From: an uncultured Prevotellaceae bacterium
GTDB lineage: Bacteria > Bacteroidota > Bacteroidia > Bacteroidales > Bacteroidaceae
Direction: 5' to 3'
Length of the DNA: 10,125 nt
NCBI GenBank assembly: GCA_900315105.1
Contig: OMXX01000122.1
Span: forward strand, 1 to 10,125
Position 1 is the first letter of the stretch. Each line of letters opens with the position of its first letter. The notes below the pieces were generated by a model. The model was given only the letters and a program-made list of their open reading frames with translations. It was not told where the DNA came from and ran no database searches. Shown here one piece after another: positions 1 through 7,414 of this stretch. Both the position numbers and the translations under genes were made by a program.

Positions 1-95
1 CCCGTGATGCTGTTCACCTTGGCGTAGGTGTTGCTGGTCTTGTCGGCGCGATGAGAAAGAGAGCGGCCGAACCAATCGATTTTAAGATTTGCCAT
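1..95 (-). CDS. Partial hypothetical protein, N-terminus only
   Basis: On the reverse strand an ATG at 95-93 opens a frame with no stop through the window edge, giving 31 residues that begin MANLKIDWFGRSLSHRADKT. Codons are mostly GC-ending (CGC, GCC, ACC, AAG), unlike the AT-richer genes inside the window, which supports real coding in a different compositional background. A leftward Bacteroidota promoter lies upstream at 355-385, implying a long 5' leader of about 250 nt filled with repeats. Small DNA-binding proteins of Bacteroidales are one possibility, but I do not recognise the family from so short a piece and assign no function. Confidence 0.55.
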   Translation of the reverse strand, partial: MANLKIDWFGRSLSHRADKTSNTYAKVNSIT

Positions 96-103
96 GTTGG
101 TAA

Positions 104-131
104 TTGAAAATTGAAAGTTGAAAATTGAAAA
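104..131. repeat. TTGAAAR tandem repeat
   Basis: Four tandem 7-bp units, TTGAAAA, TTGAAAG, TTGAAAA, TTGAAAA, sit just upstream of the leftward partial gene. Such low-complexity tracts are common between genes in Prevotella and Bacteroides genomes; the TTGACCATTGAACA repeat at the other end of the window is of the same kind. No function is implied. Confidence 0.7.
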
Positions 132-191
132 TTATTAACTCGGTGGATTCTCGGTCAGGAGAGAAAGGTTATTGCGCGCTAATAACTCTTT

Positions 192-233
192 CATTCTTCA
201 ATCTACATTCTTCAACCTACATTCTTCATTTTT
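192..233. repeat. 14-bp tandem repeat (CATTCTTCAAYCTA)
   Basis: Three tandem units start at 192, 206 and 220: CATTCTTCAATCTA, CATTCTTCAACCTA and a degenerate CATTCTTCATTTTT. They lie in the presumed 5' leader of the leftward partial gene. They look like ordinary Bacteroidales intergenic repeat DNA. An open frame across this stretch is explained by the repeat and is not called as a gene. Confidence 0.7.
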
Positions 234-250
234 CATTTGCGGCCTTGCTC

Positions 251-279
251 ACTCCCCCAAAGGGGGAGTCGGAGGGGGC
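251..279. repeat. GC-rich hairpin repeat
   Basis: ACTCCCCC (251-258) and GGGGGAGT (262-269) form a perfect 8-bp stem with an AAA loop, followed by GGAGGGGGC (271-279), which can compete for the C-run. This resembles the dispersed 'CTCCCCCTTTGGGGGAG' intergenic element known from many Bacteroidales genomes (recalled, not searched). It lies in the probable leader of the leftward gene, where it could act as an RNA hairpin. Confidence 0.6.
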
Positions 280-305
280 TTTTGCTGTTCACTCTCGAAC
301 AGTTT

Positions 306-327
306 GACGACAGCCTGACGACAGTCT
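306..327. repeat. 11-bp direct repeat GACGACAGYCT
   Basis: GACGACAGCCT (306-316) is followed immediately by GACGACAGTCT (317-327). The pair lies about 20-40 bases downstream of the presumed start of the leftward transcript, a position where a repressor could bind. The role is not known. Confidence 0.5.
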
Positions 328-354
328 GCGGGGCCTTGACTTTCAAATCCGGTG

Positions 355-385
355 CAAAGGTACGACAGCGACATTGCGGTCTAAA
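355..385 (-). promoter_or_regulatory. Leftward Bacteroidota promoter
   Basis: Read leftward, TTTA (385-382), 19 bases and TACCTTTG (362-355) fit the Bacteroidota primary sigma consensus (TTTG about 33 and TAnnTTTG about 7 bases before the start). Transcription would begin near 348 and run toward the partial gene whose ATG is at 95, through the repeats described above. Confidence 0.55.
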
Positions 386-429
386 ATTTTTGAGCAACTT
401 TTTTCAATTTTTTTTAGGGCACACCATCT

Positions 430-600
430 TGTCACTAATTGTCATGGTCATTAGTTGTCATTAAGAAATTGAAATCGGGGCGAAAATGGGCCATAGTATA
501 ATATAAATAATTATTTATATTTACTATGAACCAGAAAATACTGCCCCACTCAAATGAAAAAAGTTAATGACAATAGATGACAATGACAACAAATGACAAC
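430..600. other. Mirror-symmetric block with AT-rich palindrome
   Basis: The centre, 492-528, is a near-perfect palindrome: CATAGTA(T)AATATAAATAA on one arm, TTATTTATATTTACTATG on the other, with a single extra T in the left arm. It is bracketed by GGGGC (477-481) and GCCCC (543-547), giving a 71-bp outer inverted repeat. Farther out, TGTCATT-like motifs point inward on the left (430-436, 440-445, 447-452, 456-462) and as AATGACA-like motifs on the right (566-572, 577-583, 582-589, 592-599); TTGTCATTAA (455-464) is exactly inverted at 564-573. The block sits between divergent promoters at 355-385 and 703-710. An operator cluster, a miniature inverted-repeat element or a replication/transfer site would all fit; no outer terminal repeats or target duplication were seen. 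Confidence 0.6.
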
Positions 601-702
601 GTTAGCCTTGGTCATAACTCATAGATTTTGATTTTTAGGCAGTTACACAAATGTGTCGGAAATATTTTCTGGGATTAGAGGCATTAAGTCGGAAGATTTT
701 TG

Positions 703-710
703 TATCTTTG
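703..710 (+). promoter_or_regulatory. Promoter -7 element of the BspA-like gene
   Basis: TATCTTTG at 703-710 matches the Bacteroidota -7 element TAnnTTTG. The start would be near 717, about 25 bases before the ATG at 742. No good TTTG is visible at the expected -33 position (about 679-684), so the promoter may need an activator or be weak. Confidence 0.6.
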
Positions 711-741
711 TGGCGAAAATATTTAATAGCGTCGTGATACC

Positions 742-2511
742 ATGAAACAAATCTACCTTTTCAATCGACTTCTCGCTTCTTTCGTACTGTTGTTTATGAC
801 CACGTTCTCGTGGGCGTATGACTTTGAGGTTGATGGGATTTACTACAACAAGAACTCGGATGGAGTAAGTGTTAGTGTTACAAAAACTTCGAGTTATGGT
901 GCTTATTCTGGTCAAGTTGTAATTCCTTCTTCAGTAACATATAATGATAAGAACTATTCGGTATCGAGAATTGGTAGTTATGCTTTTGCTTATTGCTATG
1001 ATTTAACATCTGTTACTATTGGTGATGCAATAAATAGCATTGAAAATGAGGCATTTTATGGATGCTCAAGTCTAAGTTCTATTCACATTCCGGAGGGTGT
1101 GAAAACGATAGGCGCATATGCTTTTTGCCGCTGCCCAAGTTTAACAAGCATTACAGTTGATGCAAAAAATTCGGTGTACGATAGCAGAAATAATTGTAAC
1201 GCTCTTATAGAGAAGTCCTCTAATTTATTGATAACAGGATGCAGAAATTCATTCATACCTAATACCGTGACAAGTATCGGTGCTGAAGCCTTCGCTTATT
1301 GCTCGGACCTTAAATCCATATTTATTCCAAGTAGTGTAACGAGTATGGATAAATTAGCTTTCGCGGATTGTTCCGGCCTTACATCCATCAACATTCCCGA
1401 GAGTGTGACGAGCATTGAAAACAGTACCTTCCGTAATTGCTCTGGCCTCACGTCTATTGTTATTCCTCAAAGTGTGACAAGTATCGGTGGTTGGGCCTTC
1501 TCTGGTTGCTCAGGCCTCACATCTATCACCATTCCCAACAGTGTGATAAACATTGGCGATAGGGCCTTCTTCGAGTGCTTTAGTCTTTCCTCTTTAACGA
1601 TTGGTAGTGGTGTTCAGACTGTAGGAGAATACACATTCGATAGTTTAAATAAATTATCCCAGCTGACAATTTTGTGTAAAAATGTGGGTAGTTACTTTAA
1701 AGAAAATACTTCACTCAATGAGTTGGTACTCGGTAATGGAGTTGAATCTATAGAAGATGAAGCATTCTATGGCTGCTCAGGCCTCACCACGATTTCTATT
1801 GGAAGTGGACTAAAAACAATCGGTACAAAAGCATTTGCTAATTGTGGAAATATAAACGACGTCTACTGCTACGCGACAAGATATCCGTTGGCTTCTATAG
1901 ATGCTTTTGAGAACTCATATCCAGACTATATTACTTTGCATGTTCCTGATGACTATGTGGGTAATTATAAGGCAGTAGCACCTTGGAGTACGTTTAAAAA
2001 TGTAGTTGGAATATCTTCCGGGACAGGAACTAGAGCATGCAAAAAGCCTGTCTTAACATACAAGGACGGGAATTTGGAGGCAACGAGCGAAACGGAGGGC
2101 GCACAGTGTGTAATCATTATCTCGGATGAGGATGTAAATACCCATTTCAATTCTGTGAGCCTGACTGCCACATATCATATCAGCGCTTATGCCACAAAGC
2201 CCAATTACAAAAACTCCGAGATAGTAACGGCAACACTTTGCTGGATTGATCAGGAACCAGAAACGGAGGGTCTTATCAATGATGTTGCAGAAGTTCGTGC
2301 ATTGCCGGTGTTGATACAGAGCGAGGGTGGTGTCATCAGCGTAAATGGTATTAACTCTGGCACAGAAGTAAGAGTATATTCAGTATATGGTATAATGGCA
2401 GGTTCTGCCGCTGCTACTGATAATTCTGCTCAAATCAACACAAACCTGTTGCCTGGCTCCATCGCCATCGTAAAGATTGGAGAAAAGTCTGTCAAGATTG
2501 TGATGAAATAG
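742..2511 (+). CDS. BspA-like leucine-rich-repeat surface protein
   Basis: A 589-residue secreted protein. Residues 1-25 form a typical signal peptide (hydrophobic LLASFVLLF core, likely cleavage after TFSWA). From about residue 74 to 385 there are roughly twelve 23-residue repeats of the BspA/LRR_5 type, consensus VTSIGxxAFxxCSGLTSIxIPxS, with one insertion after the third repeat (around residues 138-165) and a looser stretch near residues 300-325. The closing segment (VPDDYVGNYKAVAPWSTFKNV) is typical of where BspA repeats stop. The last 80 or so residues (GGVISVNGINSG, VRVYSVYGI, LLPGSIAIVKIG, ending VKIVMK) resemble a type IX secretion sorting domain, so surface display through that system is inferred. 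Family members serve in adhesion and host or mucin binding; the ligand cannot be told from sequence. It is a single-gene unit with its own promoter and terminator. Confidence 0.88.
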   Translation: MKQIYLFNRLLASFVLLFMTTFSWAYDFEVDGIYYNKNSDGVSVSVTKTSSYGAYSGQVVIPSSVTYNDKNYSVSRIGSYAFAYCYDLTSVTIGDAINSIENEAFYGCSSLSSIHIPEGVKTIGAYAFCRCPSLTSITVDAKNSVYDSRNNCNALIEKSSNLLITGCRNSFIPNTVTSIGAEAFAYCSDLKSIFIPSSVTSMDKLAFADCSGLTSINIPESVTSIENSTFRNCSGLTSIVIPQSVTSIGGWAFSGCSGLTSITIPNSVINIGDRAFFECFSLSSLTIGSGVQTVGEYTFDSLNKLSQLTILCKNVGSYFKENTSLNELVLGNGVESIEDEAFYGCSGLTTISIGSGLKTIGTKAFANCGNINDVYCYATRYPLASIDAFENSYPDYITLHVPDDYVGNYKAVAPWSTFKNVVGISSGTGTRACKKPVLTYKDGNLEATSETEGAQCVIIISDEDVNTHFNSVSLTATYHISAYATKPNYKNSEIVTATLCWIDQEPETEGLINDVAEVRALPVLIQSEGGVISVNGINSGTEVRVYSVYGIMAGSAAATDNSAQINTNLLPGSIAIVKIGEKSVKIVMK

Positions 2512-2544
2512 TTTCTGAGAAATTGAGACCTTGATAAACTGAAT

Positions 2545-2578
2545 AATGGCCTCCGTTTGGGGGCCATTACTCTTTCTC
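2545..2578 (+). terminator. Intrinsic terminator after the BspA-like gene
   Basis: AATGGCCTCC (2545-2554) and GGGGGCCATT (2559-2568) form a 10-bp stem, with one U-G pair and a GTTT loop, 34 bases after the stop codon. The following ACTCTTTCTCT is only moderately T-rich. It separates the BspA-like gene from the CRISPR promoter. Confidence 0.75.
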
Positions 2579-2635
2579 TGCGAAAGGCTAGCAGAAAAAA
2601 CGATGGGTGGGAAACGCACATGGGAGAGAGTAAAA

Positions 2636-2667
2636 TTTGGCTGTTTCAAAAAAATCTCGTATCTTTG
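2636..2667 (+). promoter_or_regulatory. CRISPR array promoter
   Basis: TTTG (2636-2639), 20 bases and TATCTTTG (2660-2667) are an excellent Bacteroidota promoter. Transcription would start near 2673 and read into the repeats in the orientation that pairs with the tracrRNA. The stretch around the -7 element (TTTC, A-run, CGTATCTTTGCA) is strikingly like the tracrRNA promoter at 7441-7471. Confidence 0.8.
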
Positions 2668-2741
2668 CAGCGCAAGAGCGGTCTTTGACATTGTTATAGT
2701 AAAAATAACACTTCATCATTTTAGAGTTCTCAGTACCATCT
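2668..2741 (+). other. CRISPR leader
   Basis: About 70 bases of AT-rich sequence link the promoter to the first repeat. They contain GTCTTTGACATTG near the start of the transcript and a small GTTAT/ATAAC inverted repeat. No open frame of note occurs. If Cas1-Cas2 acts at this end, the integration anchor would be the bases before 2742, but the damaged first repeat argues against recent insertion here. Confidence 0.6.
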
Positions 2742-3372
2742 GTATTGAATGACTCTCAAATTATTATCAGAAACATCGGCGGTCTTCTCGCTCTCCACCA
2801 GCAGCACGTTGTGAATGACTCTCAAATTATTATCAGAAACATCCAACGTTGAGTGTTTCCACCTGCACGCTGCGTTGTGAATGACTCTCAAATTATTATC
2901 AGAAACATCGGCGTCCGTTCGGGTTGGGGAAGTAGATATGTTGTGAATGACTCTCAAATTATTATCAGAAACATCTGTTCTCTGTCATAGTCCTGAATAG
3001 GTGCAGTTGTGAATAACTCTCAAATTATTATCAGAAACATCACAGGCCACAATCTTCTCCGAGAAGATTCACGTTGTGAATGACTCTCAAATTATTATCA
3101 GAAACATCGGACAAAATTTCCGCATCCTCAACTACGACGTTGTGAATGACTCTCAAATTATTATCAGAAACATCCAATCGTCTCACCATAGCGAGACAAA
3201 AGGTGTTGTGAATGACTCTCAAATTATTATCAGAAACATCGGGCCACGGACACATGAAGCGAGAGCTGCTGTTGTGAATGACTCTCAAATTATTATCAGA
3301 AACATCTCCGCTGCCCCAATGTACGCGCCTGGAAGTGTTGTGAATGACTCTCAAATTATTATCAGAAACATC
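2742..3372 (+). CRISPR. Type II-C CRISPR array, 10 repeats and 9 spacers
   Basis: Ten 36-bp repeats begin at 2742, 2808, 2874, 2940, 3006, 3073, 3139, 3205, 3271 and 3337. The consensus begins GTTGTGAATGACTCTCAAAT and ends TATTATCAGAAACATC. Spacers are 30 nt, except the fifth (3042-3072), which is 31 nt. Repeat 1 differs at positions 3-4 (GTATTG for GTTGTG), repeat 5 has G to A at position 10, and the others, including the last, are identical. Repeat bases 1-21 pair with the anti-repeat at 7479-7499, which fixes the crRNA strand as plus. All spacers differ from one another and none matches elsewhere in the window. The reverse strand of spacer 1 reads VLLVESEKTA, and several other spacers also have open protein-like frames, consistent with phage or mobile-element targets. 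The array converges on the 3' end of cas9, 110 bp away. Confidence 0.97.
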
Positions 3373-3399
3373 AGAGACTTTTGAAAGCCTTAAATCTCT
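3373..3399 (+). other. Hairpin directly after the last repeat
   Basis: AGAGA-C-TTT immediately after the last repeat can pair with AAA-TCTCT (3392-3399), leaving one bulged C. It is too weak and T-poor to be a terminator by itself. It may shape the 3' end of the last crRNA precursor or be chance. Confidence 0.35.
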
Positions 3400-3445
3400 G
3401 AAGTTTATAAATAAGACAAGATCGCAAAAATGCTTCTGATAACAG

Positions 3446-3476
3446 AAATCCCACCGCAATGGTGGGATTTTTTGTT
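3446..3476 (+). terminator. Intrinsic terminator of the CRISPR array
   Basis: AAATCCCACC (3446-3455) and GGTGGGATTT (3461-3470) form a perfect 10-bp stem with loop GCAAT, followed by TTTGTTTTG. It ends just before the cas9 stop codon (3485-3483, read leftward). It is oriented for the array transcript; read leftward it follows cas9 and has only a short T-run, so it might serve both convergent units but less well for cas9. Confidence 0.85.
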
Positions 3477-3482
3477 TTGTAG

Positions 3483-6400
3483 TTATAGGACGATTGGTTG
3501 CGGTGAAGAAATACGCCCCAATCTGTCAATAGATACCTTCACACATCCAATGAAGCTGTTGAGACTTCTGATTTCTATTGAGGTGATGCCTTTCAGCCCA
3601 TCAGGCGTTTTATTTGATGTGTCATGATGTAGCCTAAGCACGTAGTTCTTTGAAGACATTTTCTGGACTCTGAACAGGTGAGAACTGATAACAGGGAAGT
3701 TTGCGACATCGCAGACATCTATTGTCAACGGATCAAATCCTTTTTCTATATCAGGAACTATCAAGTAGTCGTATCGCTGGATAGTGAACAGGTGTCGCCA
3801 ACCCTCGTTGGCGTTATAGTCAGTATCAACCAAAGGTTGCAGCCTGTTGGCTTTCTGAACAGCCTCGAAGAACGTCACGAGCCTCTCGTGCAACTCTCCG
3901 TTGGCATCAACGTAGATGTCGGCATGATGGTTCTTGTTGGGCTTAACGTAATCTACGGAAACCGACTCTCCATTAGCGTCAGAAATGATCCGTCCCCTTC
4001 TGTCTCTTTGCTTATGCAGCGGAACCGGGTCTTTAACATCAGCAGCTTTCACTATAACGGATTTGATGCAGATGCCCTTTTCTTCATTAAACCAGATGGG
4101 GTTTTCTTCCAAATCAGAGAACGCCTCTTTGGCTTTCCCTCCATATTTGGCAAGTCTTTTTTTGAGAATTTGTTTGATCTCCTCATTGACAACATTCTCA
4201 ACATTCAAATCTTCGTTGACGGCCACGCGTTTGGTATAGACGGTTTTCATCTGGAGGCATTTCACCTTCATAGGAACGGCTTGCGTGTGTTCTTCATTGA
4301 GCCAAACGGGATTCTTGTCCAAGGCGTTTTTTCCGGTAAAGGCATTCTTGGGATTGTTGTCGAACAGGTGCAGACGTTCAAGTAAAGCTTCCCTGTATTT
4401 TTCTTTTGTAACAGTTGCTATCTTCTGTTCGTCGAATGATTTGTCAACAGCAAGAATCTCCGACTGAGGCAATTTAATGCATCCCAAAAAGGTGTCATCG
4501 TGCAATTTGCCTCTTGGAGTGAGCACAGTTTGTTTGTTTCCCTCTTTTTTATTTTTCGACTTTGTAACGTTTACGTTGGGCGTAGCCACCTTGTGAGAAG
4601 TCTGGTGAAAAATCAGCATCTGCTCCAACTGACGTTTTACTTCTGCACGCAGTTTGCCAATTTGCATAGGTGGATTAAACACCCAGTTGCCCTGCTCGTT
4701 ACGATGCATGTAATGATGTCGCATCTTGACAATTTGATCACGGGCTTCACCCAGGGAGTTAAGCGAGTTCAAATAGAAGATGATTGCGGGTTTTGTAAAA
4801 GCAACGGTGATGGCGTCCATCGCATGATTACGGTGGTCGGTACGCTTTGTCCAAGCTTCCCGGTCGATTCTTTCTACCGTTTTCTGGTTCTTGTCAACAT
4901 AGGTGTTAACTTTACCAAGTTGTTTGTATTTATCCCAAACGAGTTCTTGGAGCACATTGACCAGTTGCCAATCATCTCTCAACTGGCTGGTTATCTTTCC
5001 TGTCGTAGCAACAACCTTTCTCGTAACGGGCAGCAACAGCTCCATTGCCTTCTTATTGATATAACCGGTCAAACCCAAATCACGATTCAGCGGTTCTTCC
5101 GGTATTTCTGCAGCAGTTCTCAGCAGATTATCCCTTTTGGTTTTACTGAAGGCGCCACTCTTATATAAGTCATTGACCCGAGCGATGTAATGTTGAACAG
5201 CATCCTCTCCGTATGTGTCGCGCACAAAGTCAATGGCCGTTGTCTTGCTCTTGGCCAGATTGACATCTGTCTTTTCGATGGTGAGATTTGAGAAGGAATT
5301 GTCGAAGCGCAAAGCCTTGGGGATGATGTGCTCTTTATCGAAACCTCTGCCCATAATCAAAGCAATCAAATCTACCTTGCTGTTGGAGTATAGTGTCTTG
5401 TATCCGTTCTTGGCCAGTTCTTTGTACAGGCGATACTTCAGGACATCATTCTCGCTGACATAGGTGGCATTAATGTTATGTTCTTTCAGAATCGCTATCA
5501 ATTCGTCTCTGCAAGCATCCTTTGTCTTCTGATTGTCGTCTATGTTTTTAGTGTCTCGCTGGCGTTTATCTGCATTACTGCTCAACTCGCGAGGCAACTC
5601 AATACGTATCTCGTCAAAGTCTCCGTATGTCTCACCATACTCTTCAATCAGTTCGTTGACGAGCAATACCATTTGGTTAAGAATACGCTCTACAAGAGGG
5701 TTGCGCAAGCTGTTGTGGGGAATCAGTTTCAAACGTTGCTGCAATACCCGGTTATCATTATCTTCTTTGCTTACAGAACGTTTGGAGTGATTATAACCAA
5801 CCAATTCGCAGGCCTTGCTATACTGATACCCCTCCTTGAGTTTGGGAAGAATCTTTTGTATTGCCTTTGCGCTCAGATTACCATAACCGTCGGCGAATTT
5901 TACGTCGGCAATAATCTTGGCACATTCATCGTCATCGAAATCAAAGAACTCCTTTATCTTTTGGATAAGTTTAGCATTGCCAGAACGGGTATTGTCGCCG
6001 GGGAAGGAATAAAGAAGGTGCCACAGCTTATAATAAGGCTGGAAACAGACTTCCTGATTGAGGTCAACTTCACCGTTGATGGCATCGGTGCGATAACCTA
6101 AATTAGCAAATACCTTGCAAATGGCGTCAATCACATCAAGTGCCCTCATCTTCTTGACCTCCAGCTTATCGTGCCCAGTCAGTTCCAGTATCTTCAGATA
6201 AGCGTTGACCAAACGCGCATGGGTGTCATTACCAATCAACTTCTCAAAGTTTAAGTCGAAGTTTTTGGCCTCTTTGCCCTTGATCAATTTGATGGCATCC
6301 CGTTTGGTCATTTCCTTCCTAATGGAAAGTTCTGTCGCCAACAAATTGCATTCTTCAAGTGTAAGTTGTCTCTTCTCCAGCGTTATCTGGTTGATGAGGA

Positions 6401-7310
6401 TGGCATCATTTAATCGTTGCCACATCCTGTATTCCTGAAACAGGGGCGATGATGTGGGGCAGACTTTACTGCCGGTGGTAACAAGTTGCTTTTTGCCGTT
6501 TTTATCAACCTCAATTTGATGACTTTCAAGTTCGCAAAAACTCAGCTCCTCTTTTTTACTTTCAATGGGCCGTTGGTAAAAGATAACCCTGTTTTTCAGC
6601 TCCATTTTGAGCTTTCTGGTTAATTCCGGATGAAATTGTATTTGTGTCCTCCATATCTGCTCAAACTCGTCCTCATAGTCTTTGCGATAAAATGTTTGAT
6701 TCTTGATGCTGTGTAACGGGTGCTGCTCTAATCGACTCATCAGATACTGACCCACGGTCTGATGGCTGTCGGTCAGCATTTTACTTCGGCCCACAATAGC
6801 AGACAGGTATTCGCCCTTTTCTTCCTCAGACTCAAAGTTGTCTGCCCCTGTGCTCTTATAACCACGTTTCTTGTTGATCATCAAAAACACCCTTGCCAAG
6901 TCATTCAGTGAGACTTCTTCTGAGGCAGCCTTGGCACGAAGGCGATAAGTCTCATGAGTAGTGTCTTTGCCGTCCTCATATAACAGCGTATCATCGTCCA
7001 TCAGGCCGTTTTCTTTAAACAGTCGGATTAAATCTGCACGACGTTGTTTGTAGTGTTGAAGGCGTCTGCGAGCACCTCTGCTAATCCTTCTGACAAGATT
7101 AGGCGACACGGTGAATCCTTTCCTAAACATTTCGACAGGGTTACCTTCCTTGGGAACGCCCTTGCTGTTTAGATAGGTAAAATTGTCAAAGTTTGCTTTA
7201 ATGACTCCCGAGTCGATAATTTCTGATTCCTCTGTGTTATTCTCGGCTTCCCGAACCAGCGCCCACCCGATACTTGCAACTCCGGGGTCTAAACCTAATA
7301 TGTATTTCAT
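3483..7310 (-). CDS. cas9: Type II-C CRISPR-associated endonuclease Cas9
   Basis: A 1275-residue RNA-guided DNA nuclease. Domains in order: RuvC-I (ILGLDPGVASIGWAL, D8); arginine-rich bridge helix (about 70-97, RRISRGARRRLQHYKQRR); recognition lobe (about 100-550); RuvC-II (DEIRIELPREL, E571); HNH (FDKEHIIPKALRFDNSFSNL, general base H661, with N684 in TDVNLAKSK); RuvC-III (TDHRNHAMDAI, H829 and D832); then a C-terminal PAM-interacting region that includes LFRVQKMSSKNYVLRLHHD. Every catalytic position expected in both nuclease domains is present, so an active double-strand cutter is predicted. It is longer than compact II-C enzymes (about 1000-1100 residues) but in line with large Bacteroidota members. 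It would work with the tracrRNA at 7478 and crRNAs from the array. The promoter at 7341-7371 gives a short leader. There is no cas1, cas2 or csn2 beside it, and type II-C is assigned from protein and RNA features rather than operon content. Confidence 0.97.
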   Translation of the reverse strand: MKYILGLDPGVASIGWALVREAENNTEESEIIDSGVIKANFDNFTYLNSKGVPKEGNPVEMFRKGFTVSPNLVRRISRGARRRLQHYKQRRADLIRLFKENGLMDDDTLLYEDGKDTTHETYRLRAKAASEEVSLNDLARVFLMINKKRGYKSTGADNFESEEEKGEYLSAIVGRSKMLTDSHQTVGQYLMSRLEQHPLHSIKNQTFYRKDYEDEFEQIWRTQIQFHPELTRKLKMELKNRVIFYQRPIESKKEELSFCELESHQIEVDKNGKKQLVTTGSKVCPTSSPLFQEYRMWQRLNDAILINQITLEKRQLTLEECNLLATELSIRKEMTKRDAIKLIKGKEAKNFDLNFEKLIGNDTHARLVNAYLKILELTGHDKLEVKKMRALDVIDAICKVFANLGYRTDAINGEVDLNQEVCFQPYYKLWHLLYSFPGDNTRSGNAKLIQKIKEFFDFDDDECAKIIADVKFADGYGNLSAKAIQKILPKLKEGYQYSKACELVGYNHSKRSVSKEDNDNRVLQQRLKLIPHNSLRNPLVERILNQMVLLVNELIEEYGETYGDFDEIRIELPRELSSNADKRQRDTKNIDDNQKTKDACRDELIAILKEHNINATYVSENDVLKYRLYKELAKNGYKTLYSNSKVDLIALIMGRGFDKEHIIPKALRFDNSFSNLTIEKTDVNLAKSKTTAIDFVRDTYGEDAVQHYIARVNDLYKSGAFSKTKRDNLLRTAAEIPEEPLNRDLGLTGYINKKAMELLLPVTRKVVATTGKITSQLRDDWQLVNVLQELVWDKYKQLGKVNTYVDKNQKTVERIDREAWTKRTDHRNHAMDAITVAFTKPAIIFYLNSLNSLGEARDQIVKMRHHYMHRNEQGNWVFNPPMQIGKLRAEVKRQLEQMLIFHQTSHKVATPNVNVTKSKNKKEGNKQTVLTPRGKLHDDTFLGCIKLPQSEILAVDKSFDEQKIATVTKEKYREALLERLHLFDNNPKNAFTGKNALDKNPVWLNEEHTQAVPMKVKCLQMKTVYTKRVAVNEDLNVENVVNEEIKQILKKRLAKYGGKAKEAFSDLEENPIWFNEEKGICIKSVIVKAADVKDPVPLHKQRDRRGRIISDANGESVSVDYVKPNKNHHADIYVDANGELHERLVTFFEAVQKANRLQPLVDTDYNANEGWRHLFTIQRYDYLIVPDIEKGFDPLTIDVCDVANFPVISSHLFRVQKMSSKNYVLRLHHDTSNKTPDGLKGITSIEIRSLNSFIGCVKVSIDRLGRISSPQPIVL

Positions 7311-7340
7311 AGAGTTAGATTCTTATGTCTTATGTCTTTG

Positions 7341-7371
7341 CAAAGATAATAAAAAAGCGGTATAATGGAAA
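7341..7371 (-). promoter_or_regulatory. cas9 promoter
   Basis: Read leftward: TTTC (7371-7368), 19 bases, TATCTTTG (7348-7341). The start would be near 7334, about 24 bases before the ATG (7310-7308). There is no Shine-Dalgarno, which is normal for Bacteroidota. The -7 element overlaps a perfect palindrome CTTTGCAAAG (7336-7345), a possible operator. The leader carries a duplicated CATAAGA. Confidence 0.7.
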
Positions 7372-7414
7372 TAAAAAAGCATCGATATTTGATTAATTTG
7401 TGCTTATGGAATGG

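Noticed and set aside
125..464. Short rightward open frames in the left intergenic region
   Set aside because: They run across tandem repeats, a GC hairpin and a leftward promoter, and show no protein-like conservation or start context.
2778..3336. Self-targeting spacers
   Set aside because: By eye no spacer matches another part of the window on either strand; matches elsewhere in the genome cannot be judged.
2742..3372. Promoters inside each repeat, as in Neisseria type II-C arrays
   Set aside because: The 3' half of the repeat (TATTATCAGAAACATC) lacks the TAnnTTTG element, whereas a strong promoter lies ahead of the array.
2730..3459. Open frames on both strands that repeat DVSDNNLRVIHN or VNDSQIIIRNI, resembling a repeat protein
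   Set aside because: The repeated peptides are translations of the 36-bp CRISPR repeat and the changing parts are the spacers; the spacing of 66 bp keeps the frame open by chance.
3678..6438. Several rightward open frames of 80-235 codons
   Set aside because: All lie antisense inside cas9, whose reading frame is continuous with conserved motifs; none has a recognisable motif.
3483..7310. Hidden cas1, cas2 or csn2 frame
   Set aside because: No Cas1 or Cas2-like frame was found on either strand in the window; frames beside or inside cas9 are shadows.
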